Shown here in pieces: positions 13,701 to 23,856 of a DNA stretch of 58,969 bases. Source of the stretch: Phoronis australis (lineage: Eukaryota; Phoronida; Phoronidae); assembly GCA_002633005.1 (NCBI GenBank), contig NMRA01000605.1, positions 7,216 to 66,184 on the forward strand, read 5' to 3'. A program made the position numbers and the translations under genes. A model generated the notes under the pieces. It was not told the origin of the DNA. It saw nothing but the letters and a program-made list of their open reading frames with translations, and did no database searches. Each line of letters starts with the position of its first letter. The first letter of the stretch is position 1.

Positions 13701-16700
13701 TATTACTGAGCATTGTGTTTCAAAATGAATTATTCTCACCCTAACCAATACTTATATAAAACTAAAACAAAGGCTATCTCATTAAATGCAATTTGTAATG
13801 CCTTTGGAGTGCTCGTGAGTGCAAATGATTTGAGATGCCAGCAATGAATGAATCACTGCGTTACCGGCTTTAAGTGCAATAAAACTAATTGACGGGACAC
13901 TGAGCTCATGATGCTAATTCAGTGTTTGCTGACAGAACCTGTTGTGAAACGACTCGATTTCTATCCCACGGCCAAATGTTAGGGGAATCTTTATTTACAT
14001 TTACATTATTCAAATAATTATTGTCAATGTACAACTTCCGCCCTGACGATTCTGCGGCCAAAGGGGAATCTAGAGTGAATTCAGTCGCGGCTCCCCCGGC
14101 CGACAAGTAAGTAGATTTGTAGTCTTGTGGCTTCATCAATATAATCACGTGTACATTACTTCTTTGGCTACTAGTATAGTATTTTCTTGACTGGAAGTTT
14201 AGTTTCCAACTTTGGCTGGTTTATGTTCGTGATGTCTTCAGTCCGACGGTGACGGGCCTGTTTCGGAGCCACTCAGGGGCCGGGATAAAGAGTCACTGAG
14301 TCCGTCCGCGACGGGCCTGATCGGGCTCCGAGCCTCTGGCCAGGATAACAAGCGTTTTGTATGTTTAGAACTCAAAAAATCACAAGGTTAAACAACACAG
14401 ATCTAGGTTTTCCTGTCTGCATCTCACTAAAAAATACTTCGAATTTATCTTCAAACAGACCCCTGGCTCCTGCTGCGGACCTGCCAAACTTTGCAGGCTA
14501 TGGTGTGTCCATACCAATAATTCTTAATCAGCGAAATAAAACAACCTTGTATTTTTAAGTGTTTTACATCGAAGTTTAATGATTTATTGGTGTTGAACGA
14601 TGAATTCAAGCGATAAGCTGACACCAGTAACCCGTGTTGTGAACTGCTGAACAGACTATTCGATCTAAATTGATACAAATTAGGTTGTTTTTTGGGTGGC
14701 ATGCTCCTTTAAGTTTATTCCAATCCATATCGACTTGTTAAAAATGAAAATGTAACTCAGGGGGACATATTTTGGAAGTTTTAAAAGTAGTTATTCAGAG
14801 CATGTGTTATTCATAACTTTACATGAACACCATCAATGTGTGTACTTTCACAGGGAAGACCTTGCTAAACCTGCTGCTACACTATATGTGCACAATCTGA
14901 CGGGCATTCTGGAGACTGCCATACGTGCCACTAACGCTCAGTTTGATGATAATGACATTCTAAAGCGTCTGGATGTACGACTTCTAGAGGTACTGTGAAG
15001 TATGGACAATTTTTCACTGTTTTGAGCAACACCATCTGTTTAATTAGAAAAGTTGCAGCTTGGTCATCTTGGACTACTCAAGTCTTATAACACATCCAAG
15101 GATTTACTTTAAAATTGACAGAAGGTATCATCTCTGCATTCGTCTTCAGTATAGGTGGCAGAGACAACACAAAACTAAGGCATTTGATCACTTCTGCCGA
15201 TTTTTAAAGTATAAGGCAGCTTAAACCTAACTTCTGGGCTTCAGTAGAACCACAGTGTATAAAAATGTTTGCGATTGAATTACAATATATTATTACTCAG
15301 GACTGGACTCTTTGTGACTATGTCCATACTTAAAACAATATGGCTGTATGCAGGTGAAGTGTTAGGGTACATAATCGCAGCTATTTTAGGACCTTAGTTC
15401 ATGGTTTCATGTTTGAAAAGCTTCTAATAAGTATTAACAATACTTCAAATAGTGCACAGGATGTCTTTCTTTTAGTAATCACCATTTTCCACCTGAATTT
15501 TGATGTGAAACATAATGTGAAAACAGAAATTGGCCTGCAATTTCTACTTTAAAATTATGGCATTGTCATTTGTTTCATTCAATTCCTTTGCTTTAAGTCA
15601 ATGCAAAGAAAAAATAGTTTTGATGTCCCTAATGTGAGGTTTGCCATTCACTGACTTTCAATTCGACACTGTTTCTGAATACTTCCAGGTATCGCCAGGT
15701 GACACTGGTTGGGATGTGTTCAGTCTGGACTACCATGTGGATGGACCTATCAGAACAGTAAGTAGGCGTGACACTTAATATGTAAATTGTTTGTGGATAG
15801 ACCTTTCAGAACATTAAGTGAGCATGATACTCGAGTAAATTTCTTGTGGATGGACCTATCAGAACAGTAAGTAGGCATGATACTCATGTAAATTGCTTAT
15901 GGGTGGACCTATCAGAACATTAGCAGTAAATTACAATCAACACAAGTTACTTATTTAAAAAATAGAGTACAATACCCTTTGAACCCTCCTTCATTTTGTG
16001 ATTTTGACTTGACTGGTAAAGTGCTTCTTCAGACTATCTTACCTATGTATGTTTTTGTTTTTAGTGTTTTAATTTGAATTATTGCCTTATATCGTGGAAA
16101 AGGAATGTTTGACAGATATTGATTTTATTTAAGGGTTCATAAGACATTAACATTTGGTGAAATAGGTGGTTTACCTTCTTGCAGCACTATCTCCATTCAG
16201 GTGGTCACTTAATACCTTTGTGGTTATTCAGGTGTTCACTCCAGAAACAGTCATTATTTACCTTCGTGTCTTCAACTTCTTGTGGAGAGCTAAACGAATG
16301 GAATATATCCTGAGTGGCATATGGAAGGCGCAGACATGGAATGCCAGGGCCTTCAAACAAATACCAGGTGAGGTTAGAGGTTCGAGTATAGAAATAAAAT
16401 TTTGTTGACATTGCTGAGTCTTCTAGAATCCTTCCTCAAAACAATAATTACTCTCCTGTACCATAAACAGTAGGACATTGTCATTTCAGAAGAATAGGAT
16501 TTGCTGTAAATATTTTTGCATCTGTAAGATAGACACGCAGTGTCAGCTGTATAATATTATGTAGGTCTGCTCAGTGAGCGCTACTTATTTAATATCTTAT
16601 TTAACCTTATTCTTGTTTTTTTCTGTGGTGTCATCGTGTTTTCAAAAGTAATGTTTAAGAAGTGGTACAAATGATATGTTGTAAGTTGTAAGCAAAAACT

Positions 16701-19433
16701 GAATTGATGAAATTGTTGTGGAGTATTAATGATAGGAAAATTGAATTTTTGTAATGGATATATTAAAAAAATCTTATTAAATTTGTGTCTGATTTGGGAA
16801 GATGGAGTTGAATAATTGTCTGTCACGTTGATTTAGATGTGAAAGATGAAAAATGTGCTCTTGTAAGCCATGTTGGTTTTGTTACAGAGCTGACTCCCAT
16901 CATGCATCAGTGTCACGTGATCGCCAGCGAGATGATTCATTTCATTCAACAAGTACAGTACTATATCAACTTTGAGGTACACCACTCACCCTGTCGTCTG
17001 AAATTGATGTCTTTGGCAAAATTAAGCGGGGTTGCCTTACAGCACTTATGAAAGACATACTATTCATTTTTCCAGTCTTAACAGTTACTTTTTGTCCTGT
17101 TATGTTTTCTGTTTTCATCATAACTTCACCTTGTATATCCCATATATTGTTCAGTATTGTATTATATTGTTTGATGTTGCATGTGTTAAGTTTTCTGTTT
17201 CCATTTGTACTTGAGAAGACCCTTTTGAAAAGCACATTTCTCGCAGAAGAGGTCATCCACCTTGTAGTAAATTACTTATTAATCTGGTGAAATTAGTCAG
17301 CTTTTAAAAATTTTAATTTAAGTGTGTCTGTCTGGTGTAGGTACTGGAGTGTTCATGGGATGAGATGTTGAAGAAGGTGAGTGAGGCTGGTGATCTGGAC
17401 CACGTCTTGGCTGCTCACCAGGTGTTCCTGGACGCCATCATCCTCAGGTCACTTCTGGATGATTCATCTAGGGTAAGTACTGGGGAGAGGAGGTGGGGGA
17501 GACAGTAGTGAGGGGGGTGATCTTGGATGCCATCACTGCTGGATGACTCATCCAAGGTCAGTGTTGGGGAGAGCTTGAGAGGAAGGAAATGGGATTTGGA
17601 GAGGGATCGGAGCAAGAGGTTAAGTACCAGTGTGGCATGGAGACTAATTGAGAGATATGGATCGTATTGTGGGTGTACATTTAAACGTTTCTGAGGGTCG
17701 TGCTCAGGTCGCTAGTGGGTGGCAGAAACATATAGTTTTTGTTATTACCAATTATGAGTACGAGGTGCTGTTGACATTTCTCTGCACGACTTTTACTGGG
17801 GAGTGCAGAACTTTATGGATTACATTAATTTCTGTAATGCATTGCTAGTTAAAGCCAATCAGTAGAAAAGTGACTTATCTCCCCTGCCATTTTAGCCTCT
17901 GCTGACCCAGCTGCGGACCATTTTTGACCTGATCATCCAGTTCCAGGCTATTCAGGATAACCTGTTCCAGGCAGGCGACAGTGAAATGCGGGCACGCACA
18001 GTGTTTAAGGAGAGACAGAAAAAGAAAACTGAGGAGGTGAGGTGCAGGTCTTGTCTTTTGGTGACTTTAAGAAAATTGAGTTGGGGGATGTGGCGTTGTG
18101 GCCAAAGCCTTGTGTCATGAGAGCTTAAAAGTCCTGTGCATGACAAATTAAGTGAAACTTCAAACTGGCTGTGATACTCACCATTTAAGCAATCACTGAA
18201 GTTCATGCAGTCTATGATTGTGTAATTGGGAATGATAATTCACATTATTACAAAACCAAAACAATCCGGTTCCACCCTAAAACAAGACTAAAAGTATTGG
18301 TTTTCAGAAGTGACACTGTGTGGCACTTTAAGAAAACTGAAGAGATGAAGTTTAAATGTAGCGTGGTCTCCGCTTTCTGCTATGAGGGTTTTTAGGAAAA
18401 ATGGTCAATGATCTACAATGGTGTACCGCCAGCCTTCTGTTATGAAGCTTTAAGAAAACTAGACTTTTAAAGGATTACAAGTGGTCCAAGGCCTCTGCTG
18501 CATCAGACACTGATAGGCCAAGAGTAGGCCCATCGCACTGAACATCTGATTATAACTCGTGAGATCCCTTCTATGTTTATATTCAGTCATTGGGTTCTTC
18601 TTCGGTGAGGTTTTATCATCCAAATGAGTATAAAGCAGAATTTTCATTATGAACATCACATTCGTGATTGCAGAATACATTAACACTTACTGTAATAATG
18701 AGAGGTGCAGTGTAACAAGTGTTGTGTTTTCAGGGAGAGTGGGGGTTATCACAAGACGAGGAGAATGACGAGGAGCTGAGGAGGAAGGAGTTTGCTCGTA
18801 ACACGGTCACCACTGGCAGGAACCAGCTGAGAGTACTCTCTCAGTCATATCAGGTGCAATACTTGTGTCCTTATTGTCACATTCTGGCATTGGACAGAAA
18901 ACGATTGCATAAGATTTATTTAAATATTGCAAAAAAATTTCAGAGCAAAATTATTTTTGTTTGCCTCCTTTTTGTTGCTATAATTTCCAGTTTCATTAAA
19001 CTGGGTCTCTTACTATTTCTATCAAAATTTCCTCTAATTGCTGCTGTATGTTTGAGAAAACTAAGTCCTAGTTTCACCTGTATTTGAAACTACTTTGAAC
19101 TGTATTTGATGCTATTTTATTTTCTCTGACAAATGTGTGATTCAAATATGCAAGCAAATGTCATCGTATTCTCTTGCTTCTGAAATTGCAGCCAAGTATG
19201 ACCATTTGTTTGAATGTTCTCGAGTCAGTGTAAATGTGTGGCTGCAGTTGATTATCAGCTATTCTGTTTTTCAGGATATGGCTCAGCGATTTTTAGTCAT
19301 GCTCACTGGCCAACAAGATGTGAGTCTACGCTTCCTAAGTTTCCGAATTGACTTCAACGAACATTACAAGGCACGAGAACCCAAGCTTCGCAGTCCTATG
19401 GCCTATCAGCGTAAAAGGACTGCTAAAACATAA
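1812..19433 (+). CDS. TUBGCP3: Gamma-tubulin complex component 3 (GCP3), 5'-incomplete, 22 coding exons
   Basis: Core subunit of the gamma-tubulin ring complex; its GRIP2 domain binds gamma-tubulin and the complex nucleates microtubules at centrosomes and spindles. Exons: 1812-1873, 5115-5182, 5463-5540, 6156-6370, 6738-6844, 7701-7781, 7925-8043, 8363-8557, 9331-9460, 9926-10092, 10541-10651, 11249-11351, 11811-11938, 12935-12999, 14854-14989, 15689-15757, 16232-16367, 16888-16976, 17341-17472, 17896-18036, 18734-18853, 19275-19433 (TAA). All junctions are AG/GT and in phase; the spliced frame is open for 869 residues. Recognition rests on blocks typical of animal GCP3: [83 protein letters not shown], and the tail [14 protein letters not shown]. 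Human GCP3 is about 907 residues, so only about 40 N-terminal residues are missing. The first exon begins with one base completing a Ser codon, so an upstream coding exon exists, probably left of the window. Confidence 0.96.
2230..2428. repeat. 46-bp minisatellite, about four copies
   Basis: Copies begin with GTAGCCTGAGGCACCCTGCC at 2230, 2295, 2341 and 2387. The period is 46 bp except for the first copy, which carries a 19-bp internal duplication of its TGAGGCACCCTGCC segment. It lies in TUBGCP3 intron 1 and is not coding. Confidence 0.95.
2647..2860 (+). pseudogene. Frameshifted THAP-domain remnant
   Basis: The frame from ATG 2647 reads [15 protein letters not shown], the start of a C2CH THAP zinc finger (C-x4-C spacing) of a kind common in invertebrate THAP proteins. 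After a stop, other frames continue with [16 protein letters not shown] and then RPHEQLNLA, which are the next THAP segments in the right order. At least two frame changes and stops separate them, so it is dead. THAP domains occur in P-element and Kolobok transposases and in host genes. No terminal repeats were identified here. Confidence 0.65.
5591..5750. repeat. 40-bp minisatellite, four copies with a palindromic junction
   Basis: CAGGTCACCAATG starts at 5591, 5631, 5671 and 5711, an exact 40-bp period. Copies 2-4 contain the 12-bp perfect palindrome GACCTGCAGGTC. It begins about 50 bp downstream of the exon 3 donor in TUBGCP3 intron 3. The open frames across it come from the repeat and show no protein family. 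Confidence 0.95.
7925..12999 (+). CDS. TUBGCP3: TUBGCP3 exons 7-14: GRIP1 (Spc97/Spc98 N-terminal) domain
   Basis: This block begins with [15 protein letters not shown], the usual start of the GRIP1 helical bundle, which holds neighbouring GCP subunits side by side in the ring. Recognisable pieces in order are [14 protein letters not shown] and [17 protein letters not shown] (exon 8), [13 protein letters not shown] (9), [19 protein letters not shown] (10), [19 protein letters not shown] (11), [16 protein letters not shown] (12), [19 protein letters not shown] (13) and [14 protein letters not shown] (14). Exon-intron junctions fall between helices and all phases agree. No missing block against the human protein was noticed. 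Confidence 0.95.
13148..14712. mobile_element. Kolobok-like DNA transposon remnant with TTAA target duplication
   Basis: Inside TUBGCP3 intron 14. Left end: TTAA then AAGGAGAATGCCACCC (13148-13167). Right end: GGGTGGCATGCTCCT then TTAA (14694-14712). The termini are inverted repeats matching at 14 of 15 positions, flanked by TTAA on both sides. The interior carries a decayed THAP domain (13306-13529). TTAA target duplication plus a THAP-bearing transposase is the profile of the Kolobok superfamily; no catalytic domain was recognised, so the superfamily is inferred. An imperfect direct duplication of about 55 bp lies at 14240-14346 (both copies contain GACGGGCCTG and end near GGATAA). Confidence 0.65.
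13306..13529 (+). pseudogene. Frameshifted THAP zinc-finger inside the Kolobok-like element
   Basis: From ATG 13306 the frame reads [19 protein letters not shown], a typical THAP opening (C-x4-C, then SN). At a run of six T near 13366 the reading shifts, and another frame continues [18 protein letters not shown], the conserved F-x-P ... W core of THAP. A single homopolymer slip therefore explains the break. The minus-strand open frame over the same bases (13253-13630) is its shadow. Confidence 0.6.
14854..19433 (+). CDS. TUBGCP3: TUBGCP3 exons 15-22: GRIP2 (gamma-tubulin-binding) domain and C-terminus
   Basis: GRIP2 half of the protein, which contacts gamma-tubulin. Landmarks: [19 protein letters not shown] (exon 15), [19 protein letters not shown] (16), [19 protein letters not shown] (17), [20 protein letters not shown] (18), [16 protein letters not shown] and [15 protein letters not shown] (19), a charged helix ERQKKKTEE (20), an acidic insert [13 protein letters not shown] (21) and the terminal helix [20 protein letters not shown] (22). 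Stop TAA at 19431-19433. Exons 16, 19 and 20 each have partial copies of their own 3' ends in the following introns (see separate entries). Confidence 0.95.
15737..15925 (+). repeat. Tandem copies of the TUBGCP3 exon 16 end plus its 5' splice site
   Basis: The last 21 bases of exon 16 and the following intron bases recur at 15737 (the real exon end), 15793, 15846 and about 15899, spacing 56, 53 and 53 bp. Each copy contains GGACCTATCAGAACA or a close variant. Copy 3 keeps an intact donor (ACA|GTAAGT, GT at 15866); copies 2 and 4 have TT in place of GT. Splicing at the copy 3 donor would add sequence with an in-frame TAA soon after the normal junction. Confidence 0.9.
17525..17580 (+). repeat. 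Partial duplicate of the TUBGCP3 exon 19 end plus donor
   Basis: Downstream of the exon 19 donor (17472/17473) the intron repeats a diverged, internally shortened copy: GGATGCCATCA, then CTGGATGACTCATCCAAG|GTCAGT. The exon has GGACGCCATCA, then CTGGATGATTCATCTAGG|GTAAGT. The duplicate donor at 17557 looks usable, but the 84-bp extension it would add contains an in-frame TAG. Confidence 0.8.
18060..18470 (+). repeat. Degenerate repeats in TUBGCP3 intron 20, one resembling the exon 20 end
   Basis: CTTTAAGAAAA followed by related sequence occurs near 18064, 18326 and 18447. The middle copy (18330-18351, AAGAAAACTGAAGAGATGAA) closely resembles the end of exon 20 and its donor (AAGAAAACTGAGGAGGTGAG). 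The spacing is irregular and the copies are diverged, so origin from the exon is likely but not certain. Confidence 0.55.
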
Positions 19434-22400
19434 TGTGTTGTCTGCGACTTATCCACAACTGTTCACGTTTTGAATGAGTAACATAGTAGACAGAAAATTA
19501 GAATCTTCTAGGGAAAAGTCAATTTTTCGCGTGTGTGTATGCAAGCTACCTTGCGCAACTCCTCAGCCTCAACCCCATGCAAAAAAAAGAGAAGACTTAC
19601 CTGGTTGAAGACGTACCCACATGACTTAGCGTGTCAACTGTTAAATGGTTTACATTAGCTTAAGTATGTATATCTGGCTCTACCAAGTCCCACGTCATCA
19701 AGCTTTATTAAAGACTTAGCATGTGTTTTTATTTATTTAGGAAATTTTACTGTATAGGTTGTCTTAGTAATGATTCTTTCAGTCAGTTTTCAAAACATGT
19801 GTATATAGCATTAGCCCTTGGTGTTTATAGCGAAAGGAACAAATAGTTCATTCACTGTGCTCACTTTTGTACCTATGGTGTTATAATGGTGGCACCAGAA
19901 GTAGAATAAAATGCCCGTTGGTGGCAGGTTACACAACAGGATGCTGTACACTAAACCATATTCTAAAACCTCAAAGTGAGTTATACATTGATTTCCATTG
20001 CAATCTTGGCTTGCATCGACAGCAGTATACAGGTTTTGAATGGGTGCAAGCATACACAGTGAACGCTGTCAGTAATTCCTAGCAGTTGAGTTAAAATGAC
20101 AATTTATGTGAAAACAGCATTAAGTGATAGGATGGTGTCTGCTTTTATGCATATAGTTACGTGAAAATGACTAGTGAAATACTTTTCTTGTAAGCAAATG
20201 AGTGACAAGTTTAGCATTGACGAGTTCGGCAATGTTACTTGTATCACCACTTGGTGGTGCTAATGCTGCACATTATGTCCAGTTACCCCATCTTCACCAT
20301 CTTGTGAGGCCAACAACTGTGACTGGAGTCCAACACTAACGAGTGCACAAATAGGAATTTGTTTTGTAAACTTCCGTACCGGATTCAAAATGATTGTTGA
20401 ACTGCCAAACCAGTTTGAACATAACATAGTATTTAAGTAGTGGTGGTACTTGCCTTTCGTTTTATGTTTGTGTGCTAGTTGCTTCAAGTATTATCAAATG
20501 AGAAAAATATTTTTGCTGCATTGTCATTGAACAACAAGAAACAACCACATAGTTTTAAAAATAAATACATTTTTTCTATTTAATCTCAACTAATGTTCAA
20601 TGAATAAAATATTAAATTGGCAAGCTCCATGTACCTGTGATTACTCTAGTATGTATGTGAAGATGAACTGCTAACACATCAATAGGCAGCAGTACACTAG
20701 ACTGCACAAACAACTCAATGACCACGAACTTCTGTGCATCAAGTCTAATAATACAATCAGATTGAAATGACAATTTTCAAGGTATGAAACGATAAATATT
20801 TAGCAAGGATGTGCACCCCATGAAATCTGTCTTCGTAACTATACAAAATTTACATTGAAGTGAAACTGACACTGGCTTGGTTGACAAGTTTACGTTGTTC
20901 CTGACAAAGTAAACGTTTCGTTCTATGAAACTCTAAATATTCTTGAAAAAATCCAACAGGATAATTATGGTGATTAAGTTTCAATTCAATAAAAACTACT
21001 GCTGATGAAACCTGTGGTATAGGTAAATGCATTGACTACTGTATGCTTTATCAATAAGTATACGTCCAGGTACAGGCAGGCAGTTCCACAGAACTCGGTG
21101 TCTTGGCAGGCCAAAAATGAAACTATCACAAAGTATGACAATAACCTATAAATATACACAACATTCATTGCATAATGAACTATGTAACCTACACAGTATA
21201 AATAGTGCTTAACCTTTTCTCTCTGTGAGGTCAGTGAAGCAAAGAGACCCCTGAAGCCACTTGTGGCGAAAAATTTGACATACAGTATTACACAAATGAG
21301 TTATTTCGTATTTGGACATTTCAACCATGCCATCCAATTACTTTTGACCAATGGCAGCCATTTTGCAAGTCAACCTACCCCCAGCAAGGCCTTGAGTTTA
21401 CTTTCATAAAACGCCTTTCACTTGAGCATTTTGTATGACTTCACATGAAACTCGCAATGGAACACACGCAGTGGGCATCGACTGGCCCCATACACATGAC
21501 GAGCAATGGAACACATGCAGTGGGCATCGACTGGCCCCATACACATGACGAGCAATGGAACACACGCAGTGGGCATCGACTGGCCCCATACATATGACTA
21601 GCAATACCAGCTCCTAGTGCCACAACTTGTGAACACAAACAGAATGACTGCAAATAGCATCTCAGTGCAGATAGTAATTTCTCATTGAAGTTAAACTCGC
21701 CTTCGGTCAAAAAACAAGGACTAGCCTTAGACTTGTTACCACTGTGAAATGTGCAGTCTAATTATTCTTTGCTCAGACTAGAAGTGATTCATATTGGGAC
21801 GAAAGCAATTTGTTATTGTTTGAGACTAGGCTCAACACATGGACTTAACCCGATGTCATTTTGTAGCCTCTGGCAATTACAAACTGTAAGATCCTTGCAA
21901 GACTATAAATCCATTGTAATCTGAGTAAGGAACAACTTGAAACTAGTTGTATAGCAGCAAGCAGTCCAAATCAAAAGCTGCTTTTGACAGAAGGCAGATT
22001 CACAGCAACTTCAACCTGTACACACCAGGTGATGCTGGGACTTGTTCAGATGGACTATCAAGTGCCAACACAATTTATGAATCCTGCCACAAGCTCAAGT
22101 TAAATAAATAATATGTTATAGTCAACAACAATTCTCAACAAAGTACAAAAGTATCCAGGGTATAATATCATACAGCACCATCTTCAAATAACACTTTCAC
22201 AAAATTCCAAGTCAAGGTCTCGCCTCGCACAACGCCCAACATTGAATTAGTGCATACAATTTGAGACAGGGAATCACAATATGTCAACAGACCAGTCACA
22301 ATAACTAACATTACACGTTCCTGTGAGCCCCGTCACACCAAGGTAGTCCCAGTAGGATCCCGACAAAGGGGGGAAAAATAAAGTGGACCGTCTAAGTGCT

Positions 22401-23531
22401 GTGCAATCTGAGAAAGCTCCCCATCGTTTCGGCCAAAGCTGTCCACTCCTGCCAGTCCCCTGCCAGATACATCAAGGTTGGCAGAGGACGTCTTGGGAAG
22501 ACGTTGGTGTAACTGGGCCTTCACCAACGAATATCTGACAAAAATGACTAATATTTCCTGTGGCCTCAGTGATATGAGTAATAACCAGTATGAATGGCTA
22601 GACAAATCAGAATGACCACCATCAATAGACATCAACATTGATGAATGTCTCAAGCAACGATTTACACTCAGTAGACAGAATTCTAGCCAAACTCATCTAC
22701 AGCAAAGTATCATTACATCTTTGAATATCCGTCCCATTTGCATGATGCAGTAAATGCGTAATATCTGTATTCACTTCAAATTCAGTTACACTTAACTCCC
22801 AACTAACTCCGATTAAGTGTTTCACTATTCAGGTGCAATTTTTAAAAAACCTTACACTGCTCTTCAGATAGAACTCCTAGACTGAAAGTTGGTGAGCTAG
22901 GTTTAGGTTTTAATTTTGAACCAAAAAGTCGAAATGAAAAAACGTTGACTACTTAAAATAATGTCTAACTGTGGTGGTTCACAAACACATTATTGAGATT
23001 TGACGTCACAAGTGGCCATTCACTGTTGATTCAATATCACTGAAGATTTGATTTACTTGGGCCAATAATTTGTAAGTGTTAACTGGATAATTAGCATTTT
23101 TCAAGACAGTGTCCCAGGTAACCTGGATCAACTAACAGATCGATCCAAATTAAAAATTTGATGAGTAAATCTACACATTACACTCTTAACTACATCCTTT
23201 AGTGTTTTCATGGGCCAATACATTCCTGGTCAAAACAACTCCTTCAGACAAATAAAACACTTAGAAAGAAGAACATTAAGTCAATACTAAATTTACATTT
23301 CAAATGTGTGACATCACCTATAGTGTAACATAACAGCTTGCTATGCCTCTGCGGCACCAATATACCCAGTTGATCAGTGGAAACACAAGTCTAATATAAA
23401 TTTAACCATCTCATCTCTGTACTCATCAACAGCTAGATGCTTCAACAGTGACATCACTTGGTACTTCAAACAGTTATAAATAGAAGCGATGAAATAAATA
23501 ATGTAAAATGCATGGCTGGTTTAACCAGTTT
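19434..23531. other. Convergent intergenic region and the two 3' untranslated regions
   Basis: TUBGCP3 (plus) and PABIR (minus) end toward each other. Plus-strand polyadenylation signals after the TUBGCP3 stop: ATTAAA at 19707-19712 and AATAAA at 19905-19910. A minus-strand ATTAAA at 20579-20584 could end a long PABIR 3' UTR, but this is weak. A 49-bp minisatellite sits at 21454-21600. The open frames here show no codon structure or recognisable protein. Confidence 0.6.
21454..21600. repeat. 49-bp minisatellite, three copies
   Basis: GCAATGGAACACACGCAGTG (or with one change) starts at 21454, 21503 and 21552, with a vestigial fourth start at 21601. The exact period is 49 bp and divergence is very low, indicating recent expansion. 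It lies between the TUBGCP3 and PABIR stop codons. Confidence 0.95.
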
Positions 23532-23856
23532 CTATGACAACACATTGCTAGGAGTCAGCGTGAATGTATGTAGAGATGCTGTCGACGTTGTCAACTGTGT
23601 AGATATCGTGGTCTCCGATCCACTGATCCCAGGGTGGTGAAGCCTGGGGCTCTCTGTATGCTGTACCTCACTGCCTTCGCTGGTGTCTGTCATCTCCGTG
23701 GTGTCTGATGCTTCAGAGTCCGTCTGGCTGGTGTGACTGTACACTTGTACAGGTGTGAAGGTGTATGCCATGCCAGCGGTACTAACCGCAGGACAGACCG
23801 TGCCCCTGCCAGATCCCATCTGGTCTAGGCAGCCATTGAAATTGTTAGATGACACA
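23532..23856 (-). CDS. PABIR2: PABIR last exon: extended Ser/Thr/Asp/Glu-rich C-terminus
   Basis: About 108 residues, of which SEASDTTEMTDTSEGSEVQ is a dense run of phosphorylatable and acidic residues. It then runs to TLTPSNVLS and a TAG stop. No domain or membrane segment is visible and it is probably disordered. It accounts for most of the extra length relative to human family members. The acceptor (TTACAG at 23857-23862 on the minus strand) joins exon 7 in phase. Confidence 0.85.

Noticed and set aside
22333-22653. 106-codon minus-strand frame as an additional PABIR exon or separate gene
   Set aside because: It lies downstream of the PABIR stop and shows no similarity to known proteins; probably 3' UTR or intergenic.
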